A stretch of DNA of 13,965 nt, taken from NCBI GenBank assembly GCA_002429315.1, contig DIZC01000060.1:42898-56862 (forward strand). The letters run 5' to 3'. How positions within the stretch are numbered: the stretch's first letter is position 1; each line of letters begins with the position of its first letter. The notes beneath the pieces are model-generated. The model was not told where the DNA came from and made no database searches. It saw nothing but the letters and a program-made list of their open reading frames with translations. This document shows, piece after piece, positions 7,326-13,711 of this stretch. The translations under genes and the position numbers were made by a program. Origin of the DNA: Alphaproteobacteria bacterium UBA6038 (lineage in GTDB: Bacteria; Pseudomonadota; Alphaproteobacteria; Micropepsales; Micropepsaceae).

Positions 7326-8686
7326 TGCGGCGATACCGGCCCCGCCTTGATGTCCGGATCGTTCAGGTGCTCGGCCTTCCAGCGCATCGCCATGGTGATG
7401 CGGCTGCGGCCCGACGGATGGTCGTAAAACACGAATTCCTCCAGCGGAGACGGGTCCAGCTTTCGGTATTCGCTGAGCTTCAAGGTGACCGTGGCGAAGC
7501 CGTCCGGCTGCCGCGCGGTGTTCAGACCGAAGATGTCCGCCTGCGCCTCCAGGGTGCGGGTGATGGTGTTCGTCACCGGCGTGGCGACCAGAAAGAAAAC
7601 GCTGACCAGCGCCATGGCGACCGGCAAGCCCGCCGGATCGTCTATGGCCCGCACGTCCCAGTTGCCGCCGAAAACCTCGGTGAGCCGGCGATACCCCCAG
7701 TTGACGAAAGCGAACGCCACGAACAGCACAAGCCCGAACCAGGTGAGCCCAATGGCATTGTGGCTGAGCACGTAATGTCCCATTTCGTGGCCCAGCACGG
7801 CATACGTTTCCCGCGGCGTCGTCCGGTTCAGCAGATTGTCGGTCATCGAAATGCGCGTCGTGCCGAGAAAGCCGGACACGTTCGCGGAAATCCGTTTCGA
7901 CTGCCGCGACGCATTGAACTCATAAACGTTGGTCACCGGAATACCGTTGGAGCGCGCCAGCGAAAGAATCTCCGCCTTCACTGGTCCTTCCCTCAGCGGA
8001 TAATAGTTGTTGAACAGCGGAGCGATGAACACCGGAACGATGACGGCGCCGATCACCCCAAAGATCATGGCGATCAGCCAACCCCACATCCACCAACGCC
8101 GGCCGCTCGCGCGAACCGCAGCATAGATCAACGTCAGCACGATGGTGCCGAACAGCAGCTGCACGCCGAAGCCTTTGGCGAAATCGCCGAGCCACTGCAT
8201 AAAGCTCATGTTCGAAAGGCCATAGGCGTGCTCGCGGATGAAACCCTCATAGACGGCGAGCGGAAACCCGGCGACGGTCGTGACGATCAGGAACAGAATG
8301 ACGTAGATCGGCGCTTGCCAGAATCGCGAGCGCGTGACGCTTTGTGCGACATCGCGCATGCGGGCGGAGATCCTCAGCCACAACAGCAGCGCGGCAATCG
8401 CAACGGCGTAAATCGCGTCCACCAGGAGCAGCGCATAGCCGCCTTCGAAATAAGCATCCGAGCGGGCGCGCGCTTCGCCTTTCACTGTCCCCAGATAGGC
8501 GTTCACAGCCTTTTCGGCATTGAACGAGACAGGCGCAGGTTTCGCCGCCGAGACGATTGGCGGCAAAGTGTTCACGTCCACTTTGGCCGTGGGCGCAGGC
8601 GCGGGCGCGGCGGACGCGAAGCCCACGATGGAAAGTCCAATCAACAGCAAAAGCATGGCGCCCGCTGCGCCATAGATGGTCCGCAT
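7322..8686 (-). CDS. Ste24-like M48 family membrane metalloprotease
   Basis: A 454-residue integral-membrane zinc protease related to CAAX prenyl protease 1 (Ste24). An N-terminal hydrophobic segment (about 8-26) is followed by an Ala/Pro-rich stretch. After that come RSDAYFEGGYALLL (75-88) and membrane segments near 86-105, 126-145, 175-192, 203-224, 312-330 and 353-370. The catalytic motif is HEMGH (300-304), inside LGHEMGHYVLSH, and the third zinc ligand is Glu380 of EAQAD. FNASRQSKRISANVSGFLG (258-276) is also typical of the family. Bacterial members are thought to take part in membrane-protein quality control rather than prenyl processing; that is family knowledge, not shown here. GGAGG with 5-base spacing supports ATG 8686 over an upstream in-frame ATG that would lie inside the glycosyltransferase gene. 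It sits 49 bases after the glycosyltransferase gene and overlaps the PLP-enzyme gene by ATGA. Confidence 0.93.
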   Translation of the reverse strand: MRTIYGAAGAMLLLLIGLSIVGFASAAPAPAPTAKVDVNTLPPIVSAAKPAPVSFNAEKAVNAYLGTVKGEARARSDAYFEGGYALLLVDAIYAVAIAALLLWLRISARMRDVAQSVTRSRFWQAPIYVILFLIVTTVAGFPLAVYEGFIREHAYGLSNMSFMQWLGDFAKGFGVQLLFGTIVLTLIYAAVRASGRRWWMWGWLIAMIFGVIGAVIVPVFIAPLFNNYYPLREGPVKAEILSLARSNGIPVTNVYEFNASRQSKRISANVSGFLGTTRISMTDNLLNRTTPRETYAVLGHEMGHYVLSHNAIGLTWFGLVLFVAFAFVNWGYRRLTEVFGGNWDVRAIDDPAGLPVAMALVSVFFLVATPVTNTITRTLEAQADIFGLNTARQPDGFATVTLKLSEYRKLDPSPLEEFVFYDHPSGRSRITMAMRWKAEHLNDPDIKAGPVSPQ

Positions 8687-8689
8687 ATG

Positions 8690-8711
8690 CCCCTCCGCTC
8701 TTTGGCGGGGG
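8690..8711 (-). promoter_or_regulatory. Ribosome binding site inside a possible hairpin before the M48 gene
   Basis: The strong ribosome site GGAGGGG (8696-8690) precedes ATG 8686. Upstream on the same transcript, CCCCCGC (8711-8705) can pair with GCGGAGGGG (8698-8690) across a 6-base loop, leaving one bulged A. The stem would cover the ribosome site. It lies in the short gap after the glycosyltransferase stop codon, so it could tune translation of the second gene. It was found by eye; no folding energy was computed. Confidence 0.35.
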
Positions 8712-8735
8712 AAGCTTAGCAGAACCGCAGATGTT

Positions 8736-9902
8736 TCAAGAACCGTTCTGGCGGACCAGCAGCGCGCGATAGAGCGCGATGGTGTCGGCGCACATGCGGT
8801 CCAGCGAGAAATGCTCGCGGACATGCGCGCGGCCGCATTCGCCCATGCTGCGGCGCTCCTCGTCGGTCATCGACATCAGCGTGCCGATCGCGCCGGCCAG
8901 CCGCGCCGCGTCGCCCGGCGGGACCAGTAGGCCCGAACGGCCGTCGAGCACGGTCTCGCGCGCGCCGCCGTGATCGGTCGCGATCACCGGGCGGGCCATG
9001 GCGCCGGCTTCCGCCGCCACCCGGCCGAACGCCTCGGGATCGGTGGACGCGGACACCACAATGTCGCTGGCGCTGTAGGCCGCCGGCATGTCCTGTACAT
9101 GCCCAACAATGGCGATGGCGCCCGACAGATTGGCGCGCGCGATGGCCTCCTGCAGCTCCGCGGCATAGGCCTTACGTTCCTGCGCATCGCCGGCCAGCAC
9201 CGCCTTCGCGTTCGACAGGGTGCCGGCGCGCGCCAGTTGCGCCAGCGCCTCGACAAAGACCAGCTGCCCCTTCCAGCGCGTCAGGCGGCCCGGAAGCAGG
9301 ATGACCGTCTGTCCCTCGGTTGCGCCCCATTCCCCGCGCAGCGCCGCGACACGCGCCGGTGCGACGCCCGCAGAATCGAATTCGCCGAGATCAACGCCGC
9401 GGTGGATGACGGCGAGCCGCGCGCGCGGAATGCGGTGCTCACGGACGATGTGCTCCGCCGTCCAGTGCGAGTTGGCGATGACCGCATCGCCGCGCGTCAT
9501 CACCGAGTTGTAGAAGCGCTTCAGCGGATTGGAGGCATTGTAAATGCCATGATAGGTGGTCACGAACGGAATGCGTTCGATCCTTGCGGCCAGCGCTGCG
9601 CTCCACGCCGGGGCCCGCGATCGCGCGTGGATGAGTCTGACATTCTGAACGCGAATGAGCCGCGCCAGACGAAGCGCATTGGCAGCGATGGTCTGCGGCG
9701 CCTTGGAATTCACCGGCAGCCGGACGAGTTCGCTGCCGGTCGCGGCAAGCAGCGGCTCCAGCCGGCCGCCTGTCGTCGCGACCACGGATCGCAGTCCGTC
9801 GCGCACCAGGGCGCGTGCGATGTCGATGGTGGTGCGCTCCGCGCCGCCGGTATCGAGCGCCGGAATGACCTGCAAGATGGCTGGCGTGCGTCTTGAGCTC
9901 AC
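8736..9902 (-). CDS. GT4-type glycosyltransferase (GT-B fold)
   Basis: A 388-residue enzyme expected to transfer a sugar from a nucleotide-sugar donor to an envelope glycan such as lipopolysaccharide core, capsule or exopolysaccharide. The N-terminal acceptor domain starts with LQVIPALDTGGAERTT (10-25) and holds HARSRAPAW (92-100) and TYHGIYNASN. The C-terminal donor domain has PGRLTRWKGQ (204-213), then the EX7E motif as EAFGRVAAE (Glu290 and Glu298) and DHGGARETV. I chose GTG 9902 (VSSRRTPAILQVIP) because family members begin just ahead of this strand. ATG 9950 is possible and would add 16 residues of poor similarity; neither has a clear ribosome site. It is the first gene of a likely operon with the M48 protease and PLP-enzyme genes. 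Acceptor and sugar are unknown. Confidence 0.9.
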   Translation of the reverse strand: MSSRRTPAILQVIPALDTGGAERTTIDIARALVRDGLRSVVATTGGRLEPLLAATGSELVRLPVNSKAPQTIAANALRLARLIRVQNVRLIHARSRAPAWSAALAARIERIPFVTTYHGIYNASNPLKRFYNSVMTRGDAVIANSHWTAEHIVREHRIPRARLAVIHRGVDLGEFDSAGVAPARVAALRGEWGATEGQTVILLPGRLTRWKGQLVFVEALAQLARAGTLSNAKAVLAGDAQERKAYAAELQEAIARANLSGAIAIVGHVQDMPAAYSASDIVVSASTDPEAFGRVAAEAGAMARPVIATDHGGARETVLDGRSGLLVPPGDAARLAGAIGTLMSMTDEERRSMGECGRAHVREHFSLDRMCADTIALYRALLVRQNGS

Positions 9903-9993
9903 GAGAGATCTGGCTACTGTGCGCCCGCCCCTGGATGGCGCGATCACCATCGCCGATTTGGGCCGAAAGGTAAAAGGCGCGACCGGATTTCCC
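9903..9993. promoter_or_regulatory. Divergent intergenic region, glycosyltransferase / TPR gene
   Basis: These 91 bases separate the two divergently read start codons and must hold both promoters if the assigned starts are right. No convincing -35/-10 pair, operator palindrome or ribosome site was recognised on either strand. If the glycosyltransferase starts at 9950 instead, the gap shrinks to 43 bases. Confidence 0.3.
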
Positions 9994-10761
9994 ATGCGGT
10001 TTGTTCCTGCCGTGTTTGTTGTGCTGACCGCGCTTGCTGCGAAGGCCGCGGATGTTTCGGTGCTCGACGAACGCTCGCTCGGCGGACACAACCGCTATGA
10101 CCGCTGCCTGGAGCTGACCAGGCGCGACCCGCAAGCCGCGCTCACCGCGGCGACGGCATGGCAGGGCAGTGGCGGCGACGGCGGGGCGGCGCATTGCGCG
10201 GCCATGGCGCTGATCGCCCTTAAACGATTTTCCGAAGCAGCGGCGCGGCTCGACCAGCTGGGCCACGAGAATGTCGGCGGCGCAGCCGAGCGCGCCACCC
10301 TGTTCGACCAGGCGGGCAACGCGTGGCTGCTGGCGCACCGCGGTGGCGACGCGACGACGTCCTTTTCGTCCGCGCTCGCGTTGTCGCCACGCGATTCCGA
10401 CCTGCTGGCCGACCGCGCGCGGGCCGCCGCCATGCTCGGCGACTGGAAGGCGGCGGACAGCGATTTGTCCGCGGCGCTGGCGCGGGACGCCAACCGCGCC
10501 GACCTGCTGGTGCTGCGAGCCTCGGCGCGCCATGCGCTCGGCCACAAAGGCGAGGCGCGGGCCGATCTGGAAAGCGCGCTGCGTATCGTGCCGGATTATC
10601 CCGAGGCGCTGGTCGAGCGCGGCACGCTGAAGCTGGAGGCCGGCGACACCAATGGCGCGCGCGCCGATTGGCAGGCGGCCGTGTCGCGCGCGCCGGGCAG
10701 CGCTGCGGCCGCCGCTGCGCAACAGCGGCTCAGCGCGCTGACACCGCCGAAGCCGAAATAG
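9994..10761 (+). CDS. Exported TPR-repeat protein
   Basis: A 255-residue protein starting MRFVPAVFVVLTALAAKAAD, a signal peptide with likely cleavage after AKA (16-18), so it is probably periplasmic. The mature part is almost entirely helical repeats: recognisable TPR units at about 102-135, 137-167, 171-201 and 205-235, with the characteristic G/A/Y-A spacing (for example ADLLVLRASARHALGHKGEARADLESALRIVP). A divergent unit may lie near 65-92. Two cysteines (C38, C68) could form a disulfide. TPR proteins act as protein-binding scaffolds, and the partner cannot be inferred here. ATG 9994 was chosen because it begins the signal peptide; its ribosome site is weak. The gene is divergent from the glycosyltransferase, and its last 32 bases overlap the end of queG on the other strand. 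Confidence 0.85.
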   Translation: MRFVPAVFVVLTALAAKAADVSVLDERSLGGHNRYDRCLELTRRDPQAALTAATAWQGSGGDGGAAHCAAMALIALKRFSEAAARLDQLGHENVGGAAERATLFDQAGNAWLLAHRGGDATTSFSSALALSPRDSDLLADRARAAAMLGDWKAADSDLSAALARDANRADLLVLRASARHALGHKGEARADLESALRIVPDYPEALVERGTLKLEAGDTNGARADWQAAVSRAPGSAAAAAAQQRLSALTPPKPK

Positions 10762-11878
10762 CGTCCGTCCATTCGGAGCAGACATCCGCATCGGCTTCGC
10801 GCGGCAGCTGCGCGGCCGCGAGGTGTTGCAGGCGCGGCGCATCCAATCGCGACAGCGCCCACACCGCCATGGCGCGAACCAGCGGCGAAGCATCGCCGAG
10901 CAGGCGCTCGGCTTCCGCCGCCAGCGAACCATCGCCGCAATTGCCAATGGCGATCAGCACGTTGCGGACGAAACGATCGCGCCCGATGCGTTTGATGGGC
11001 GAACCCCGGAACAGCGCACGGAACTCCGCGTCGCTTAACGTAGCGAGATCGGACAACCGAGGCTGCGCAAGCTCGGCGCGGGCGTGAAACCGCGCCTCGC
11101 GCGCGGTGCTGGCGAACTTGTTCCACGGACAGACGGCGAGGCAATCGTCGCAGCCATAGATGCGGTTGCCCATCGCGGCGCGGAATTCGTGGGCGATGTG
11201 TCCCTTGTGCTCGATGGTCAGGTACGAGATGCAGCGCCGCGCGTCGATCTCGAACGGGCCGGTGAACGCGTTCGTCGGGCACACCTCCAGGCAACGCGTG
11301 CAGGCGCCGCAATGCTCGGGCTCAGGATCGTCGGGCGCGAGCTCCAGGGTGGTGAACACCGAACCCAGGAACAGCCAGGAGCCGTAAATCCGCGACACCA
11401 GATTGGTGTGCTTGCCCTGCCAGCCCGCGCCGGCGGCCTGCGCCAGCGGCTTCTCCATCACCGGCGCGGTGTCGACGAACACCTTCACTTCCGCGCCGTG
11501 CTCCTCCGCAATCAGCCGCGCGAGGCGCTTGAGTTTGGCTTTCATCAAGTCGTGATAGTCATCGCCCTGCGCGTAGCAGGAGATGGCGGCGCGGTCGCGG
11601 TCGCGCAATCGTTCGCGCGGGTCGTGCTTGGGACCGTAATTGATGCCGACGACGATGGCGGTCCTCGCCTGCGGCCACAGCACCTTTGGATCGGCGCGGC
11701 GGTCGGCGTTGTTCGCCAGCCACGCCATGCCGCCGTGGCGGCCCTCGTCGAGAAATTGCCGCAGATCGGATCCCGCCTGCGGCGCGGATTCCGCGGCCGC
11801 GAACCGCACCACCTCGAAACCTTCGCGTAGCGCCGCGGCGCGAATCTCCGCCCGGATGTCAGGCATCGAGCTCGGCAT
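10730..11878 (-). CDS. queG: Epoxyqueuosine reductase QueG
   Basis: A 382-residue cobalamin-dependent iron-sulfur enzyme. It performs the last step of queuosine synthesis, reducing epoxyqueuosine to queuosine in the wobble base of GUN-anticodon tRNAs. The catalytic Asp is seen in VFVDTAPVMEK (D136), followed by GAGWQGKHTNLVSRIYGSWLFLG (150-172). The eight cluster ligands for two [4Fe-4S] centres are visible: C190, C193, C196, C200 (CGACTRCLEVCP), C216, then C243, C246 and C250 (CDDCLAVCPWNKF). The C-terminal part (about 290-365) looks like a short HEAT-type repeat. The start could be ATG 11878 or ATG 11866; neither has a strong ribosome site, and residue numbers use 11878. The gene overlaps the upstream GST gene by 20 bases (8 with the later start), so the two are probably co-translated. 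Its end overlaps the convergent TPR gene by 32 bases. Confidence 0.97.
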   Translation of the reverse strand: MPSSMPDIRAEIRAAALREGFEVVRFAAAESAPQAGSDLRQFLDEGRHGGMAWLANNADRRADPKVLWPQARTAIVVGINYGPKHDPRERLRDRDRAAISCYAQGDDYHDLMKAKLKRLARLIAEEHGAEVKVFVDTAPVMEKPLAQAAGAGWQGKHTNLVSRIYGSWLFLGSVFTTLELAPDDPEPEHCGACTRCLEVCPTNAFTGPFEIDARRCISYLTIEHKGHIAHEFRAAMGNRIYGCDDCLAVCPWNKFASTAREARFHARAELAQPRLSDLATLSDAEFRALFRGSPIKRIGRDRFVRNVLIAIGNCGDGSLAAEAERLLGDASPLVRAMAVWALSRLDAPRLQHLAAAQLPREADADVCSEWTDAISASAVSAR

Positions 11879-12503
11879 AATGCGACACCGGCGGCTGGCC
11901 GGGCACCCGGTCCGACAACAACGAGCGGAACGACGGCCGCGATTTCATCCGCATGTACCATTCGGCGGTGGCAGGATGCTCGTCCCACGGAATCTCGCCG
12001 AAATAATCCAGTGCCGAAATATGCGCGGCCACGGCCAGATCGCCGAGCGAGCATTCGCGCGTGGCCAGATAGCCGTGCCGCTCCGCCGCGGCGCCGATTT
12101 CGGTCAGCATCGCCTTCAGCGCGTCGCGTCCGGCGCGAATGAGGTCCATGTCCGGCGCCCGCTTGGCGGCGGCGCCGGTGTAGCGCTGCGACGCCTTTTC
12201 GTAGACCACCTTGCGCGTGACGCTTTCGTGCAGCGCGCCCATCGCCCAGTCCACCAGCCGCAGGGACTCCGCGCGGGCGGCGGCGTCCTCCGGCGCCAGG
12301 GGATGCTCCGGGTAGGTGCCTTCCACATGATCCACGATGGCCCACAGGCCGACGGCGCGCGCGCCGTCCTGATCGATGAACACCGGCAATTGCGCCGACG
12401 GATCGTCCGGCGCCACCGGATCGAAGGTCAGGCGCTTTTCGGCAATCAGAAGCCGGGCGAAGCGCGACGGCGGCGAGAGCAGCAGATGCATGAGGCGTCG
12501 CAT
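11859..12503 (-). CDS. Glutathione S-transferase family protein
   Basis: A 214-residue protein with GST architecture. A thioredoxin-fold domain (about 1-75) begins MRRLMHLLLSPPSRFARLLIAEK, where SPPS occupies the active-site turn. The cis-Pro strand is QLPVFID, followed by a helical domain containing YLATRECSLGDLAVAAHISAL. In most GSTs the cis-Pro strand is followed by a Glu-Ser pair that holds the gamma-glutamyl group; here the corresponding stretch reads AVGLWAIVDHVE, so the pair appears to be missing. Catalysis with glutathione is therefore uncertain. ATG 12503 aligns best with the usual MRxLYHxPLSPFSRK-like start; ATG 12491 is an alternative. Neither has a clear ribosome site. It overlaps queG downstream on the same strand, suggesting an operon. 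Its own substrate is unknown. Confidence 0.85.
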   Translation of the reverse strand: MRRLMHLLLSPPSRFARLLIAEKRLTFDPVAPDDPSAQLPVFIDQDGARAVGLWAIVDHVEGTYPEHPLAPEDAAARAESLRLVDWAMGALHESVTRKVVYEKASQRYTGAAAKRAPDMDLIRAGRDALKAMLTEIGAAAERHGYLATRECSLGDLAVAAHISALDYFGEIPWDEHPATAEWYMRMKSRPSFRSLLSDRVPGQPPVSHYAELDA

Positions 12504-12538
12504 GGCGGGGGTTGGAATGAATTGGCACCGCAAAATCA

Positions 12539-12697
12539 ACCCTCCCCTTGAGGGAGGGTCGAAAAATCTGAAGCGGAGCGAAGATTTTTCGGGGAGGGGT
12601 CAGCTCCACGGTGTGTGGCATTTTACCCCTCCCCGAAATTTGCTTCCCCGCAACACCTGCGGGGTCGCAAATTTCGACCCTCCCTCAAGGGGAGGGT
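12539..12697. repeat. Pair of inverted palindromic intergenic elements
   Basis: The gap between mtgA and the GST gene holds two related hairpin elements in opposite orientation. The outer 26 bases at 12539-12564 and 12672-12697 are exact reverse complements (beginning ACCCTCCCCTTGAGGG). The inner 14-base ends at 12587-12600 and 12625-12638 are also exact reverse complements (TTTCGGGGAGGGGT). Element 1 has its own stem CGAAAAATCT / AGATTTTTCG (12560-12569, 12582-12591). Element 2 has CGAAATTTGC / GCAAATTTCG (12634-12643, 12667-12676) plus an apical stem CCCCGCA / TGCGGGG (12646-12652, 12658-12664). The conserved CCCTCCCC ends with variable self-complementary middles match a type of repeat common in alphaproteobacterial intergenic regions. 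Such copies may act as terminators, RNA stabilisers or mobile REP-like units. Confidence 0.85.
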
Positions 12698-12708
12698 GGA
12701 GGTCGTGA

Positions 12709-13428
12709 TTAGGGGCGGACGCAGGCGTCGAGGCGGTCGCGCGTGACCACGCGGATGCGGCCCAGGAGATCGCCGGTGCGCCAGGTGACGTAGGGCCCGG
12801 GATGCACGGCGCGCCAGCCGTCCGGATCGGGCAGCACCGCCGCAAGCCGCGCCGCCTGGCGGGCGGTGAGCGCCGAAGCCGGCTTGTGGAAATAACCTTC
12901 CGCTGCGGCCTCGGCGCCGAAATAGCCGTGCCCCCAATCGACCAGATTGAGATAGGCGGTGAGGATGCGCCGCTTCGGCCACAACTGCTCCATCAGCACC
13001 GTGAAATACGCCTCGATGCCTTTGCGCACCCAGCTGCGCCACGGCACCAGAAACAGGCTGCGCGCCGCCTGCTGGCTTAAGGTACTGGCGCCGCGCAGGC
13101 GCTTCTTCGGATGGCGCTCGTGCGATTGGATCGCCTGGCCGATGGAGTCCCAGTCGAAGCCGTGGTGGCGGCAGAATTTTTCATCCTCTGCGCCGATCAC
13201 CGCCTTGAGCAGAGTGGGCGAGATGGCCGAGGCGTCGCGCCAGCTGTAGTGCACGTCGTCGCCGGACAGGACGCCGATCAGCATCTGCGGCGTGCCGGGC
13301 ACCGGCACGAAGCGGAACAGCAGCAACAGGAGGATGGGCAGCGCCACCAGCAGAATGAACAGCGCGATGAGGATGCGCCGCAGCCAGCCTCGGCGGCGCT
13401 TTGGTTTCGGATTTGGCCCCGGCTCCAT
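12709..13428 (-). CDS. mtgA: Monofunctional biosynthetic peptidoglycan transglycosylase
   Basis: A 239-residue inner-membrane glycosyltransferase of family GT51 that polymerises lipid II into glycan strands without a transpeptidase domain. A basic N-terminus (KPKRRRGWLRR) precedes one membrane segment (about 17-40). The catalytic domain shows the motifs in order: GAEDEKFCRHHGFDWDSI, with catalytic Glu81; RGASTLSQQAARSLFL (112-127); the KGIEAYFTVLMEQLWPKRRI region; AYLNLVDWGHGYFGAEAAAEGYF (158-180); and LTARQAARLAAVLPDP. ATG 13428 begins MEPGPNPKPKRRRG and fits family length. An in-frame GTG at 13479 would add 17 residues and is less likely, although neither has an ideally spaced ribosome site. 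The gene is separated from the GST-queG pair downstream by the palindromic repeat cluster, so it is probably transcribed as its own unit. Confidence 0.95.
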   Translation of the reverse strand: MEPGPNPKPKRRRGWLRRILIALFILLVALPILLLLLFRFVPVPGTPQMLIGVLSGDDVHYSWRDASAISPTLLKAVIGAEDEKFCRHHGFDWDSIGQAIQSHERHPKKRLRGASTLSQQAARSLFLVPWRSWVRKGIEAYFTVLMEQLWPKRRILTAYLNLVDWGHGYFGAEAAAEGYFHKPASALTARQAARLAAVLPDPDGWRAVHPGPYVTWRTGDLLGRIRVVTRDRLDACVRP

Positions 13429-13522
13429 CCTACCGGTGAAAGCCGATTCCGGAAGAAAACGCAAAAAATTGCAGACCACCTGGGGTGCAGGCGATCACCC
13501 GCGGCAGGTTGTTTTCAAATTT

Positions 13523-13711
13523 TTCACGCAGAGGGCGCGGAGGACGCGGAGCGCTCAACCGCTTCACAAAAAAACCGTCGTGGCCGGGCTTGTCCCGGCC
13601 ATCCATGCCCGCGATTTCCGGGTGAGGTCATGGATGGCCGCCACAAGGGCGGCCAAGACGATGTTTGATTATTTCACTCCGCCTCCGAGTCCTCCGCGTC
13701 CTCCGCGTGAA
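13523..13711. repeat. 29-bp imperfect inverted repeat enclosing a hairpin-pair element
   Basis: TTCACGCAGAGG... at 13523-13551 recurs in reverse complement at 13683-13711 with 26 of 29 bases matching. The motif is a run of G-rich triplets (CACGCAGAGG, CGCGGAGGAC, GCGGAG) resembling a dispersed repeat seen in intergenic regions of many bacterial genomes (recalled, not searched). It encloses the separate palindromic element at 13576-13660. The arrangement looks like one repeat element inserted within another, or two ends of a compound non-coding element. No transposase or conserved reading frame is present. Confidence 0.7.
13576..13660. repeat. Palindromic element of two facing hairpins with compensatory swaps
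   Basis: The arms at 13576-13607 and 13629-13660 are imperfect 32-base reverse complements that differ at 5 positions. Each arm is itself a hairpin with the same apical loop (CTTGT, read ACAAG in the other arm). The stems are GGCCGGG / CCCGGCC (13582-13588, 13594-13600) and GGCCGCC / GGCGGCC (13636-13642, 13648-13654). Four of the five differences between the arms are paired changes that keep both stems intact. The GGCCGGGCTTGTCCCGGCC core is familiar from alphaproteobacterial intergenic repeats. Confidence 0.8.

Noticed and set aside
7325..8719. 464-codon + strand open frame opposite the M48 protease gene
   Set aside because: Shadow of the protease gene; extreme Arg/His/Gln content, no hydrophobic core pattern.
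9439..10947. 502-codon - strand frame spanning the glycosyltransferase start, the divergent gap and the TPR gene
   Set aside because: It covers parts of two real genes and their promoter region, lacks a domain and has shadow-like composition.
12485..12540. Longer GST start at 12539
   Set aside because: It would add 12 residues (MILRCQFIPTPA) not seen in the fold and would begin at the edge of the palindromic repeat. ATG 12503 matches the usual first strand.
13523..13711. Possible CRISPR array or transposon ends
   Set aside because: The repeats are inverted and only two copies, with no regularly spaced direct repeats, no cas or transposase gene, and no target-site duplication that I could see.
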